From contig CACASE010000009.1 in NCBI GenBank assembly GCA_902535165.1, positions 1-63,868 on the forward strand: DNA of 63,868 bases. The letters are read 5' to 3'. Made by a program: the position numbers and the translations under genes. Of this stretch, positions 46,317-55,415 are shown piece by piece (positions within the stretch are counted from its first letter, which is position 1; each line of letters opens with the position of its first letter). This DNA is from an uncultured Bacteroidota bacterium. GTDB lineage: Bacteria; Bacteroidota; Bacteroidia; Flavobacteriales; Flavobacteriaceae. The notes beneath the pieces are model-generated. The model was given only the letters and a program-made list of their open reading frames with translations, made no database searches and had not been told where the DNA came from.

Positions 46317-47465
46317 TTAATCCAAATAATTTAAAGATGTGCTTTTATTTTTTAAAGCTTTCTTGAGCTCATCAACTGCTTTTTTTGGATTTAAATTTGA
46401 ATCATAAATATATTTAAACTCATGATCTGAGATTTCATTTTTGTCATATACTCCCCACGTATTAAAAGTTACTACTCCATTATCTCTTTTTGAAATTAAG
46501 GTTTTAACAATATTTGCATAACCATGTGCTTGCCTATTAAAATTTGTACTTGTTGGTGAAGTCCCAACTAATCTATAATCAATCTCTGTGATATGAAAGT
46601 CAAGATCATTTTGGTGAGCCCAATCAATCAAAGAAGATAAATAATTTAATTTTTCCTGATTTAGTGATAAAACAACATTATCTCTTAAGTGTCCTTGCCA
46701 TCCTAGGCCATCAATTCTAAGTCCTTTATTTTTGAGGTATAGAATAGTCTCTTTCACTTTATCCCACATTTCAGGCTGCATTCCAGCATGTTGATTGAAA
46801 ATAAGACTGATATTAGGTGCATATTCATTTGCAATTTCAAATGCTTTAATTATGTAAAGAGGTATTCCATCGCTATTAGATCCAATTTGAGTCCATGGGT
46901 TTTCCCACTTGTTAGTACCTTCTTTCTTATCTGTCCATTCTCCACTGGATGCAATAGTTTCATTAACTACATCCATCCACTTAACTTTACTTTCACCATT
47001 AATTTTTTTACAAAGCTCAATTAAAAACTCCTCATATAGCTGACTTAACTCTTCAGGTGTTCTATTATCTTCTTTGGCCCATGTCGATGACTGGGGACCA
47101 ATAGGTCCATGTACTCTTATTTCAATATTTTTTGTGTTTGCAAAATCTAAAAAGGCTTCAACTCTTGTCCAATTCCAAACACCTGGTTCTGGATGAACAA
47201 TAGTCTGTTTAAAAGAATTCTCGGGTGTCGTATAATTGAATTCTTTAAGAAACAGTTCTTCAACATTTGAATTTAGCTGAAAATAATTTAGAGTAGCACC
47301 AAACTTAAAATCTGAATTATAATTATCAGAAATTATTTTTTTAAAACTTTCTTCAGTTTGGTCAGGATCTGGATCTGGATCTGGATCAGTAATGATAATT
47401 TCAGCATCTGAACTGTTAGATGAACATGAAATAATAATGAACAATAAAATAAAAAACTTTTTCAT
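46317..47465 (-). CDS. GH10 endo-beta-1,4-xylanase family lipoprotein
   Basis: Surface or periplasmic glycoside hydrolase of 382 residues. The lipobox is IISC (Cys14 lipidated), followed by a linker of repeated Asp-Pro units and a single GH10 barrel. The acid/base is Glu169 in DVVNETI and the nucleophile is Glu294 in HITEIDYR; the spacing of 125 fits the family. GH10 enzymes cut beta-1,4-xylan, some also mixed or aryl-linked substrates. It is divergent from a DUF1295 gene and is followed by a methyltransferase. Confidence 0.9.
   Translation of the reverse strand: MKKFFILLFIIISCSSNSSDAEIIITDPDPDPDPDQTEESFKKIISDNYNSDFKFGATLNYFQLNSNVEELFLKEFNYTTPENSFKQTIVHPEPGVWNWTRVEAFLDFANTKNIEIRVHGPIGPQSSTWAKEDNRTPEELSQLYEEFLIELCKKINGESKVKWMDVVNETIASSGEWTDKKEGTNKWENPWTQIGSNSDGIPLYIIKAFEIANEYAPNISLIFNQHAGMQPEMWDKVKETILYLKNKGLRIDGLGWQGHLRDNVVLSLNQEKLNYLSSLIDWAHQNDLDFHITEIDYRLVGTSPTSTNFNRQAHGYANIVKTLISKRDNGVVTFNTWGVYDKNEISDHEFKYIYDSNLNPKKAVDELKKALKNKSTSLNYLD
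47365..47387 (-). repeat. Hexanucleotide repeat coding an Asp-Pro linker
   Basis: The plus strand reads GGATCT three times followed by GGATC, encoding repeated Asp-Pro units directly after the lipid anchor region of the GH10 lipoprotein. Such exact hexamers can change copy number by slippage without a frameshift, varying linker length. Confidence 0.75.
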
Positions 47466-47521
47466 TTTAATTATAATGTTTTAGATTTTTTTGTTTAATT
47501 CAAATTACATAAAATTGTAAC

Positions 47522-48361
47522 ATGAAACAAAAAGCCTTACGCTTAATCTTCTCCATTGCTTGTTTTAGTTTCTCATATTTTTTGGCAACTCTTACAGGAT
47601 TAAAGCTAGTACAAAATGCCGTATTGCTTGCCTTTTTAATTCATTGGTTACTTTTTATACCTGCCTATCTTCTAAAAACAGAGAAGTTTTTTGATCTCTC
47701 TGGAAGCGTTACTTATATATCAATTGTAAGCTACGTTCTTTTTTTTAATTATAATTCTGAAAATATTATTGGAAATTTAATCCTTGCTTCATTTATAATT
47801 ATTTGGGCTGTAAGGCTAGGAAGTTTTTTGTTTTTTAGAATTAAAAAAGCTGGTGAGGATAAAAGATTTAGGGAGCTTAAAATATCTTTTACAAGATTCT
47901 TTTTAGTATGGAATATATCTGGTATGTGGGTTTCTTTTTGTTCCATGTGTGCAATCACAGCAATATCTAGTGGCGATGGGGTTCAATTAAATCCACTATT
48001 TTATATTGGTGCGATAACTTTTTTAGTTGGTTTTATTCTTGAAATAGTTGCTGATCATCAAAAAACAGCTTTTAGAAAAGACCCAAAAAATAAAGATAAG
48101 TTTATTAATACAGGTCTTTGGGCTCGGTCTCAGCATCCAAACTATGTTGGAGAAATTACACTTTGGGCAGGAATTGCATTAATTTCATACTCATCTCTTG
48201 AGGGTTGGGGATATATCAGTTTAATCTCACCAATTTTTACCTACTGGTTATTAGTCTTTGTTAGCGGCATACCACAACTAGAGGAAAGTGGAGAGAAAAA
48301 ATGGGGTCATTTAAAAGCTTATCAGGATTACACTAAAAATACTCCAAAACTTATATTTTAA
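47522..48361 (+). CDS. DUF1295 membrane protein (steroid 5-alpha reductase-like)
   Basis: Integral membrane protein of 279 residues with about seven hydrophobic segments. The C-terminal part has the DUF1295 signature: INTGLWARSQHPNYVGEI, SGIPQLEESGEKKWG and YTKNTPKLIF. The family is related to steroid 5-alpha reductases and isoprenylcysteine methyltransferases, so a lipid-directed reductase or transferase is possible; the true substrate is unknown. The next gene starts at its own stop (TAATG). Confidence 0.85.
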   Translation: MKQKALRLIFSIACFSFSYFLATLTGLKLVQNAVLLAFLIHWLLFIPAYLLKTEKFFDLSGSVTYISIVSYVLFFNYNSENIIGNLILASFIIIWAVRLGSFLFFRIKKAGEDKRFRELKISFTRFFLVWNISGMWVSFCSMCAITAISSGDGVQLNPLFYIGAITFLVGFILEIVADHQKTAFRKDPKNKDKFINTGLWARSQHPNYVGEITLWAGIALISYSSLEGWGYISLISPIFTYWLLVFVSGIPQLEESGEKKWGHLKAYQDYTKNTPKLIF

Positions 48362-48615
48362 TGAAGACTATCCTTTTTATAATTTTAATTATATGGGGAA
48401 TTCCCAGTACATTCTTCAGAAGTAAATTTCGAAAAATTGTTTATCAAACAAATGATTGGAAAATAAATATTAAACCTCTTTTTAAGAAGGAGATTGTAGG
48501 TCTTTTATTTAACCTTTATCCAGAAAATAAAGAATATATTAAAACACGAAATAATTACAGACTATACCTTTTTGTTTATTTAATTATTTTTTTAGTTTAC
48601 TATTTCTACAAATAG
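48361..48615 (+). CDS. Small hypothetical membrane protein
   Basis: Protein of 84 residues not recognised as a named family. It has a hydrophobic N terminus (about 3-14), a basic middle (KPLFKKEIVGLLFNLYPENK) and a hydrophobic C-terminal segment (about 68-82), suggesting two membrane passes or a hairpin. The ATG shares its A with the TAA of the DUF1295 gene, so translation is coupled and a joint function is likely. Its end overlaps the convergent GH10 gene by 10 nt. Confidence 0.65.
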   Translation: MKTILFIILIIWGIPSTFFRSKFRKIVYQTNDWKINIKPLFKKEIVGLLFNLYPENKEYIKTRNNYRLYLFVYLIIFLVYYFYK

Positions 48616-49961
48616 ATTTTAATTGGACCATTTGAGTTTTTTGAGTGATAAAACTCAAAACTATGCCTTTTATTATTTATAGTTATTGAACCCTGATATT
48701 TACCATAGAATCCATTAAAGTTAAATTCATTTGATTTAATTGTACTGTTGATCTTTGTATCCCATTTTTCCTTAATCAAATATTTCAATGTATTAAAAGC
48801 TTTTTTAGGTTTTAAATCTTTAAATAGTAGTCCTCCAGCATGTCCTCTCCAAGCATTTTTATCTGTCATATTCCAAAAAGTAATTGATGTAACACTTGGA
48901 TGACTGAATGCTAGAGTGTAGAAATCTCTCAAATAATTTGCTTGGTATTCTTCATATTCAGGTTTACTCTCTAAATTTAATTCCCCACCATTGGCAATTG
49001 CTTCATCTCTCTTTGCGAGAAAAACTTGGTGTTCCTTCCAATTATTAAATCTCTCTGAGCTTGTTACGGTAATCTCAGTAAACTGAATATTTTTACCTAG
49101 AATTGCATAATCCTCTATCTGATTCCACAATTGCTCTTCAGACATTACATTATCATTTGATTGCATGTGAGCTTGCATTCCGATGGAGCTGTAATTCAAG
49201 TTTTTTTCAATAAAAAATTCATTTATTTTGAAAAACTCTGGATCTTTTGCATGATAATGATTATTTGAATAATTTTTATTGGGATCAACACTATCAACAA
49301 ACTCATATATATAAACCATAGCAGGATATATTCCACCTTTATAATTAATCCACTCAGTAATTGAACTTGGTGGGATATGAGGTTTAAATGGTCCAATAGG
49401 TTCATTATAAACATCCCAGTCATTAATTTGAGGATATGAAATAATTAGACGTTTCATGTGTTCTTTAATGATTCCATCTAGTTCCTCAATATTTTTAAAA
49501 TTTCTAACCCAATTAGGCATTGCCTCATGCCACATAAGTGGATGACCCTTTAATCTGATATCGTTCTTTTCACTCCAATCTAATATTCCCTTGTAGTAAT
49601 TATCCATAAACTTTGAATTACTCCTTTCATCTGTCAATTGCCAATACATTCCAATTGTTGCATAATTAAAAACCTCTTTAAATCTTTTTAAGTATAAATC
49701 TCCATATTCTTGGCCCCAAAATCTTCGCAACTGAGTAAAAGAAACTCCAAACTTAAAATCATGATTAACTAGCTTTAGATTAATTGATGAATTTGAATTT
49801 TCATCAATTTTCAAATCTGTGATGAATTCAATATTTATATCTCCTTTTCTAATTTCGCTAATCCTTTGATCAGCTCCCTCCAATTTCCATTGTTTATGGT
49901 CACTATGATTTTGTGAAAAAACAAATAGCGACATAACTAAAAAAAATAATTTAATTTTCAT
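48606..49961 (-). CDS. GH10 endo-beta-1,4-xylanase family enzyme, secreted
   Basis: Second GH10 protein, 451 residues, with a signal peptide (about 1-16, FVFSQN). A short N-terminal beta region (about 30-75; INLKLVNHDFKFGVSF) precedes the barrel. The acid/base is Glu187 in YNEPIG and the nucleophile Glu296 in FTEITV. It has a C-terminal tail of about 50 residues after the barrel. It is much different from the GH10 lipoprotein at 46.3 kb, so not a recent duplicate. It starts 6 nt after a sulfatase gene, indicating one operon. Confidence 0.9.
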   Translation of the reverse strand: MKIKLFFLVMSLFVFSQNHSDHKQWKLEGADQRISEIRKGDINIEFITDLKIDENSNSSINLKLVNHDFKFGVSFTQLRRFWGQEYGDLYLKRFKEVFNYATIGMYWQLTDERSNSKFMDNYYKGILDWSEKNDIRLKGHPLMWHEAMPNWVRNFKNIEELDGIIKEHMKRLIISYPQINDWDVYNEPIGPFKPHIPPSSITEWINYKGGIYPAMVYIYEFVDSVDPNKNYSNNHYHAKDPEFFKINEFFIEKNLNYSSIGMQAHMQSNDNVMSEEQLWNQIEDYAILGKNIQFTEITVTSSERFNNWKEHQVFLAKRDEAIANGGELNLESKPEYEEYQANYLRDFYTLAFSHPSVTSITFWNMTDKNAWRGHAGGLLFKDLKPKKAFNTLKYLIKEKWDTKINSTIKSNEFNFNGFYGKYQGSITINNKRHSFEFYHSKNSNGPIKIYL

Positions 49962-49967
49962 AATAGT

Positions 49968-51359
49968 TTAATAATGTGTATCCATGTAATCTTTCTGAGA
50001 CAACTTACCAATAAAATCATTATCAACAATCTTCCAATCAGAATTTTGATCTAAAGCATATTTATTGTGGGTTGGCTTTAATAAAGGCATTTTTCCAATT
50101 TTTATAAAGTCTTTCTGATCAATCATCCAATTATCAAGTTCCTTGGACAGTATATCTTTTATATCATTATATTTTTTATTTCTAGCTAAATTATTCTTTT
50201 CGTACGGATCTATCTGTAAATCATATAATTCCTCATATGGAATATTTGAAAATTTTTTAGCACCGATTTCAATAAAGTGATTAATATTTTCATTTTCAGT
50301 CAAATTTTTATCATACACTTCAATTGAATTGTAATTTCTTATTAATTTAAATTTTCCGTCACTCACCATTCTTGAGGGAAAAACAAAAGTAGATTGTATA
50401 TTTTGCCTGGTGGCAACTCCATATATATATTTATTAACCTCATCTTCACCATTCTCAATGATTGGAAGAAAACTTTTTCCATCAAAATTATTATAATCAC
50501 CACCAGCAATATCTAAAATTGTTGGAAGAACATCTACCATAGTCAATAAAGAATTGTTTTTTGAACCTGCATCTATTTTATTTGGCCACCTCATTATAAA
50601 AGGAACTTTAATCCCTTTTTGATACAAAGTAAACTTACCACTGTAGCCATGATCAGCCATGTATATAAAAACAGAGTTTTTAGCTAATTTACTATCGTCA
50701 ATAATTTTTAAAATTGATGTTAATTGAATATCATCATTTTTAATAAACTCATAGTAACCCGTTTTTTTTGGATTAACTCTGAAATCATAAGGATGTTTGA
50801 TGATGTCAGACATTTTATAAGATGAGATTGATGGATGGGGACCGTGGGGGTAGTCGGATGCTAATATTAAACAAAAAGGATTATCAATATTTTTTAAATA
50901 TTTTTTAATCCTAACAAGATCTAAATTTTTGTTTTCAATTTTTTTGATATGGAAATCAAAATTAAATGTTTGCATTGGGCCTACATGGTCTTTGCCAGCA
51001 AGTCCCACTTCATAGCCGATTTTTTTTAAATGTTGTACAATTGTAAGTGTATTTGACTTAACATTAGTATGATTAGCATAACTTCCATTTTTTAGTGGAT
51101 ACAAACCAGTATATAATTGTGATCTACTTGGCGCACATATAGCTTGTCCAGTATGAAAGTTTGTAAAAACTAATCCTTCTCTCGCTAATCTATTAACACC
51201 ATCAGATTGTACATTTTGATTTCCATAAATATTATAATCTAAAAAGTCTTGATCATCTGACAAGTAAATTATGAAATTAGGCTTTTCAACATTAAAATTA
51301 TTTTTCGATGAAATTGAAAAAGCAAGTAAAACAAATATTATTTTAAAGAAATGATGCAT
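49968..51359 (-). CDS. Secreted type I sulfatase
   Basis: Sulfate-ester hydrolase of 463 residues with a signal peptide (about 1-19). The catalytic formylglycine is made from Cys75 in ICAPSRSQLYTG, and the metal ligands include DDQ near residue 36 and the ADHGYSGK segment in the middle. A formylglycine-generating enzyme is required and is not in this window. The gene is the first of a two-gene operon with the secreted GH10 enzyme, which points to a sulfated polysaccharide as substrate; the position cleaved is unknown. Confidence 0.9.
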   Translation of the reverse strand: MHHFFKIIFVLLAFSISSKNNFNVEKPNFIIYLSDDQDFLDYNIYGNQNVQSDGVNRLAREGLVFTNFHTGQAICAPSRSQLYTGLYPLKNGSYANHTNVKSNTLTIVQHLKKIGYEVGLAGKDHVGPMQTFNFDFHIKKIENKNLDLVRIKKYLKNIDNPFCLILASDYPHGPHPSISSYKMSDIIKHPYDFRVNPKKTGYYEFIKNDDIQLTSILKIIDDSKLAKNSVFIYMADHGYSGKFTLYQKGIKVPFIMRWPNKIDAGSKNNSLLTMVDVLPTILDIAGGDYNNFDGKSFLPIIENGEDEVNKYIYGVATRQNIQSTFVFPSRMVSDGKFKLIRNYNSIEVYDKNLTENENINHFIEIGAKKFSNIPYEELYDLQIDPYEKNNLARNKKYNDIKDILSKELDNWMIDQKDFIKIGKMPLLKPTHNKYALDQNSDWKIVDNDFIGKLSQKDYMDTHY

Positions 51360-51372
51360 TTTGTTTGAATCA

Positions 51373-51380
51373 CAAATCTA
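51373..51380 (-). promoter_or_regulatory. Candidate -7 box for the sulfatase-GH10 operon
   Basis: TAGATTTG, read leftward, matches TAnnTTTG and ends 13 nt before the sulfatase start codon. No TTTG is seen at 20-nt spacing. A similar box TATTTTTG lies on the opposite strand at 51424-51431, just before the divergent peptidase ATG. Confidence 0.3.
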
Positions 51381-51435
51381 AAAAAAGTCTAAACATTAAT
51401 TTAGTTTTAAAGAGATTAATAATTATTTTTGTTTA

Positions 51436-52668
51436 ATGATTTCATCTGAGTTTTGGTTATATATTTTTATTGGTTTAATTCTTTTAAATTTTATTTTTTC
51501 AAGTGTTCTTGAGTATGTTAATGATAAAAACTGGAACGATGAAATACCTTATTCACTCAAAGATTACTATGATAGAAAAAAATATTCTACAGCAAAAGAA
51601 TACAAAAAAGCTCGTGGGAGTGTTTCACTTATTTCTTCATCATTAAATATTACCATTACATTAATCATTTTAATTACTGGTTTCTACGGGTATGTAAGTG
51701 ATTACATTTATACTAAATTTAGTTCACCCTTCTTACACTCAGGTATATTTTTCTTGTTTTTTTATTTATTAAACATGCTTGTTAGTATACCTATTAACTA
51801 TTATTCAACATTCATAATAGAGGAAAAATTTGGTTTTAATAAAACGACTAAAAAAACATTTTTAGCTGATATTTTAAAAGGTACTTTGATGTCAATTTTA
51901 ATTGGAGGATTATTGTTAGCTGTAGCTATTTTAATTCTTAATTACTTCAGTGAAGGTTTTTGGTTTTGGCTATGGTTAAGTTTATCAATATTCACTGTAT
52001 TCATTAGTATGTTTTACACAAGCTTAATTGTACCAATATTTAATAAATTAAGTCCACTGGAAGATGGATCACTCAAAACAAAAATTCAGCAATATTCAGA
52101 TAAAATTGGGTATTCATTAAAAAATATTTTTGTAATTGATGGATCTAAGAGATCCTCGAAAGCTAATGCATATTTTTCAGGATTTGGGCCAAAAAAAACT
52201 ATAGCCTTGTTCGACACCTTAATTGAAAAACATACAGAGGAAGAGCTTGTAGCAGTACTTGCACATGAAGTTGGTCATTACAAAAAAAATCATATAAAAC
52301 AAGGAATGATTTTATCAATTATTCAAATAGCTGTAATGTGTTTTTTGTTTGAATTATGTTTACAACTTCCTGAAATATCAACTGCACTTGGAGCTGAAAT
52401 AAATGCTTTCCATTTAGGCCTAATTGGATTTAGTTTTCTTTTTAGTCCAATTGGATTAATAACAGGTATTTTTATGAATATTTTAAGTAGAAAAAATGAA
52501 TTTGAAGCTGATGAATATGCTAAAAAAACATTCGATGGTGAAAGTTTATCACTAGCTCTCAAAAAACTTTCAGTTGATAGCCTTACAAACTTACATCCAC
52601 ATCCATTTTATGTTTTTATTCATTACTCCCATCCACCATTGCTAGAAAGATTAAAAGCTCTTAGCTAA
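51436..52668 (+). CDS. M48 (Ste24-type) membrane metallopeptidase
   Basis: Integral membrane zinc protease of 410 residues of the Ste24/CAAX-protease type. It has several TM segments, an HEVGH zinc motif at 277-281 and the third ligand Glu357 in NEFEADEYA. The N-terminal region, with KDYYDRKKYSTAKEY, matches the family. In bacteria the role is usually membrane protein quality control, not processing of prenyl proteins. Its stop overlaps the convergent Gfo/Idh gene by 8 nt. Confidence 0.9.
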   Translation: MISSEFWLYIFIGLILLNFIFSSVLEYVNDKNWNDEIPYSLKDYYDRKKYSTAKEYKKARGSVSLISSSLNITITLIILITGFYGYVSDYIYTKFSSPFLHSGIFFLFFYLLNMLVSIPINYYSTFIIEEKFGFNKTTKKTFLADILKGTLMSILIGGLLLAVAILILNYFSEGFWFWLWLSLSIFTVFISMFYTSLIVPIFNKLSPLEDGSLKTKIQQYSDKIGYSLKNIFVIDGSKRSSKANAYFSGFGPKKTIALFDTLIEKHTEEELVAVLAHEVGHYKKNHIKQGMILSIIQIAVMCFLFELCLQLPEISTALGAEINAFHLGLIGFSFLFSPIGLITGIFMNILSRKNEFEADEYAKKTFDGESLSLALKKLSVDSLTNLHPHPFYVFIHYSHPPLLERLKALS

Positions 52669-54001
52669 TTTTTTTTATATCCCATCCTTTTTCATAATCC
52701 CTTGACCAAAATTTCATTGCTTTTTTACTTTTAACTCGAGTAGAAATGTCGTCAATTATTAGTGATTGATTAGCTCTGTATGAAATATTTGCGTAGTGAA
52801 CCATACTTTGACTAATAACAGCATCATCAATTGGAGATCTCAAACTTTCTCCAGTCTTTATAGAGTCAAAAAAGTTTTTCATGTGTCGTTCTGTCATATT
52901 ACCTAGATTTCCAGCTGATGAATATCTATTAATATTTTGATCTGATAAGCTGTCAAAAGTAAGTTCATCTTTAAGATTATAAATTTGATAACCTGATCTA
53001 TTAACAAACGCTGAGCCTTTTGACCCCCAAATTTTTGTTCCTCTTCCACCCTCTTTAGACTTTTCAAAAGAATTTCTACTTTGTCCATCCCATGTGATCA
53101 TTTTTCCATTACTAAATTTAAACTTTGCTTCCATTGTATCATACATAGTCCATCCATCATCTAAATAATGATATTTTCCTGCATATACATCAACTTTATG
53201 AGGATAATCTACACCTAAAGCCCATCTGGCAATATCCAACTCATGAGTAGCATTATTACCAGCTTCGCCAGTACCATAATCCCAATCGTACCACCTCCAA
53301 TTATAATCCCACGTATTATAAGTATATTCTCTTCTGACGGCTGGTCCTTGAAAAAGATTCCAATTTAGACCTTTTGGAACCGAAGCTAACACCTGATTTG
53401 GTACCCTAGGTCTGTTGCTGTGATAAAATGCAGTTGCTTTATATGTGTTACCAATTTCAAGATCTTTAATTTTTTGCATTAGCTCAATAGTATGCGGTGA
53501 TGACCTTTGCTGATTGCCCATTTGAACAACCTTTTTAAAATATTTTTGATAATCAACCAATAAATCACTTTCATTCATATTATGACTACAAGGTTTTTCC
53601 AAATAAACATGCTTTCCGCTTTCTATTGCTTTACAAGCACCATATGCATGCCAATGATCAGGAGTTGCCATGATGATTGCATCAACATCTTTATCTTCAA
53701 AAATTCTATGGATATTCTTCTCAGATTTAGCGGTTTTTCCAGTTAAATTAAAATATCTTTCCGAAGCTTTTTTAATTTGATTATCCATTACATCACACAA
53801 ATAACTAACCTCAATATTTTTGTATGCTAATGCACCACTCATTAAACCTGGTATTCTTCTACCTAGCCCCTGAAAAGCAATATTAATTCTTTCGTTCGAT
53901 CCAATAATTTTTCTGTAGGATTTTGCAGAAATTGAATTAAGAAAAGTTATACCTGCAAGTGATAATGTAGATTTTTTTATGAAGCTTCTTCTATTTTTCA
54001 T
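52661..54001 (-). CDS. Tat-exported Gfo/Idh/MocA family oxidoreductase
   Basis: NAD(P)-dependent sugar oxidoreductase of 446 residues. A twin-arginine signal (KNRRSFIKKSTLSLAG) predicts folded export to the periplasm with bound cofactor. The Rossmann domain starts INIAFQGLGRRIPG, and the catalytic Lys is in YLEKPCSH. The C-terminal domain has HELDIARWALG with a conserved His. Its start overlaps the DUF1080 gene by 11 nt. Related pairs oxidise glycosides at C3 or process the 3-keto product; substrate here is unknown. Confidence 0.88.
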   Translation of the reverse strand: MKNRRSFIKKSTLSLAGITFLNSISAKSYRKIIGSNERINIAFQGLGRRIPGLMSGALAYKNIEVSYLCDVMDNQIKKASERYFNLTGKTAKSEKNIHRIFEDKDVDAIIMATPDHWHAYGACKAIESGKHVYLEKPCSHNMNESDLLVDYQKYFKKVVQMGNQQRSSPHTIELMQKIKDLEIGNTYKATAFYHSNRPRVPNQVLASVPKGLNWNLFQGPAVRREYTYNTWDYNWRWYDWDYGTGEAGNNATHELDIARWALGVDYPHKVDVYAGKYHYLDDGWTMYDTMEAKFKFSNGKMITWDGQSRNSFEKSKEGGRGTKIWGSKGSAFVNRSGYQIYNLKDELTFDSLSDQNINRYSSAGNLGNMTERHMKNFFDSIKTGESLRSPIDDAVISQSMVHYANISYRANQSLIIDDISTRVKSKKAMKFWSRDYEKGWDIKKIS

Positions 54002-55412
54002 TTTCTAAATCTTTGATTTTGATATTTTTAAAAGATACCTCATCACCATGATCTTGTAACAGGATATGTCCAGATTCTATTTGTCCAAAATTATCCCAAA
54101 CTGAATATTTACTGTACTCAACCAATGCCTTAAATACCTGAGAGAATCTATTATACTCTAAAACTTTTTCATTATCAAGCCAATGTTCTACATGTCCATT
54201 ATTTGAGACGATTTTTGCTCTATGCCATTCATCAGCAGCTACATCTTTCCAATTATATTTCTCTGCCTCTATTAAATCATATAAACTAGAAACTCCTCTA
54301 TTTTTTTTCATAGATTCTTTCTTTATAACCCAATCACCATCGCTCATTTCAAGAATTCTATATTTTTGAGATCCATCTTTATGAAATTTATTGTCTAAAA
54401 TTTGATATTCTAATCCAATTGCTGAACCTTTACTTTTGTTAAGTTCAGGATCAACAAAGTATTTAATTCCACTATTAGCTCCTTTTGTAATCTTAAAATC
54501 AAGTTCCAATTCAAAATTTTTATATTTTTCTTTAGTTATTATATCTCCTCCATTTGCAGATTCTAGACCATCTGCTGATAGTACAGTTAAAACTCCATTA
54601 TTTATTTTCCATCCTTTTTTGGGAAACTCATGGGAATTCGCACTAATCCATCCATTTGATGATACACCATCAAAAATAAATTTCCAACCTTGATCGATTT
54701 GCTTATCGGTCAAATAATTATCAATATTGTTTATTTCAGGTGCATAATCTTCAACAGGATATCTATTTTGATTTAAATTTTCTGTAAGTATTCGAATATT
54801 TTTCCATTTAACTTTTTTACCCTGTAAAGATTCTTTACTAATACTATGAATCTGAAGAGCAATAAAGCCATCTGTAGATGTATCATCAATTAGATTTGAA
54901 CATTGAATTCCGTTTACCCAGGATCTTACAGAATTTCCAATCGCCTCTAGTCTTATAAAATTCCATTCATCAACTTTAAAAGCTGACCTAGCTATAGGAT
55001 TAACAGATAAGGGATATAAAAAAATACTACGTCTAGATTGATCATATATTCCACCCGTCCACATTCTACCTCTTTCAGGTTTATCAGCTTCTAATTCTAT
55101 CTGATATCCATAGACAGATTTTTTTTTATCAGGAAACTTTAAAGATCTGAATTGAACTCCAGAATTTAATCCAGCCTGGACATAAACTTCAAACTCCAAA
55201 ATAAAATTATCATAAAACTTTTTAGTGCCTAGATAAGTACTTGGTGACTTGAGTAAAGATGTACCGGTAATTACTCCATCATTAATATCAAATTCAGCTG
55301 TTCCTTCCTTTATTTCCCAGTTACTTAGATCATCACCAATTAAATTTGTCCAATTTTCTTGAGCACTAAGAAAAGAGTTTAATAAAATAAGTATTGTCGT
55401 TAAATATTTCAT
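53991..55412 (-). CDS. Double DUF1080 (3-keto-glycoside hydrolase-like) protein
   Basis: Exported protein of 473 residues with a signal peptide (about 1-18) and two tandem DUF1080 domains with a jelly-roll fold. The first spans about 20-210 (NWTNLIGDDLSNWEI, NSGVQFRS) and the second about 240-470 (GWKFIFDGVSSNGWI, NSGIKYFVDPE). DUF1080 is associated with 3-keto-disaccharide hydrolysis through an elimination mechanism. The co-operonic Gfo/Idh oxidoreductase could supply the 3-keto substrate. Its 3-nt gap to the DUF4440 gene supports a three-gene operon. Confidence 0.85.
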   Translation of the reverse strand: MKYLTTILILLNSFLSAQENWTNLIGDDLSNWEIKEGTAEFDINDGVITGTSLLKSPSTYLGTKKFYDNFILEFEVYVQAGLNSGVQFRSLKFPDKKKSVYGYQIELEADKPERGRMWTGGIYDQSRRSIFLYPLSVNPIARSAFKVDEWNFIRLEAIGNSVRSWVNGIQCSNLIDDTSTDGFIALQIHSISKESLQGKKVKWKNIRILTENLNQNRYPVEDYAPEINNIDNYLTDKQIDQGWKFIFDGVSSNGWISANSHEFPKKGWKINNGVLTVLSADGLESANGGDIITKEKYKNFELELDFKITKGANSGIKYFVDPELNKSKGSAIGLEYQILDNKFHKDGSQKYRILEMSDGDWVIKKESMKKNRGVSSLYDLIEAEKYNWKDVAADEWHRAKIVSNNGHVEHWLDNEKVLEYNRFSQVFKALVEYSKYSVWDNFGQIESGHILLQDHGDEVSFKNIKIKDLENEK

Positions 55413-55415
55413 AGT

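Noticed and set aside
49027-49423. Short antisense or alternate-frame open frames inside GH10 and other genes
   Set aside because: They overlap genes with clear catalytic motifs and have no recognisable domains.
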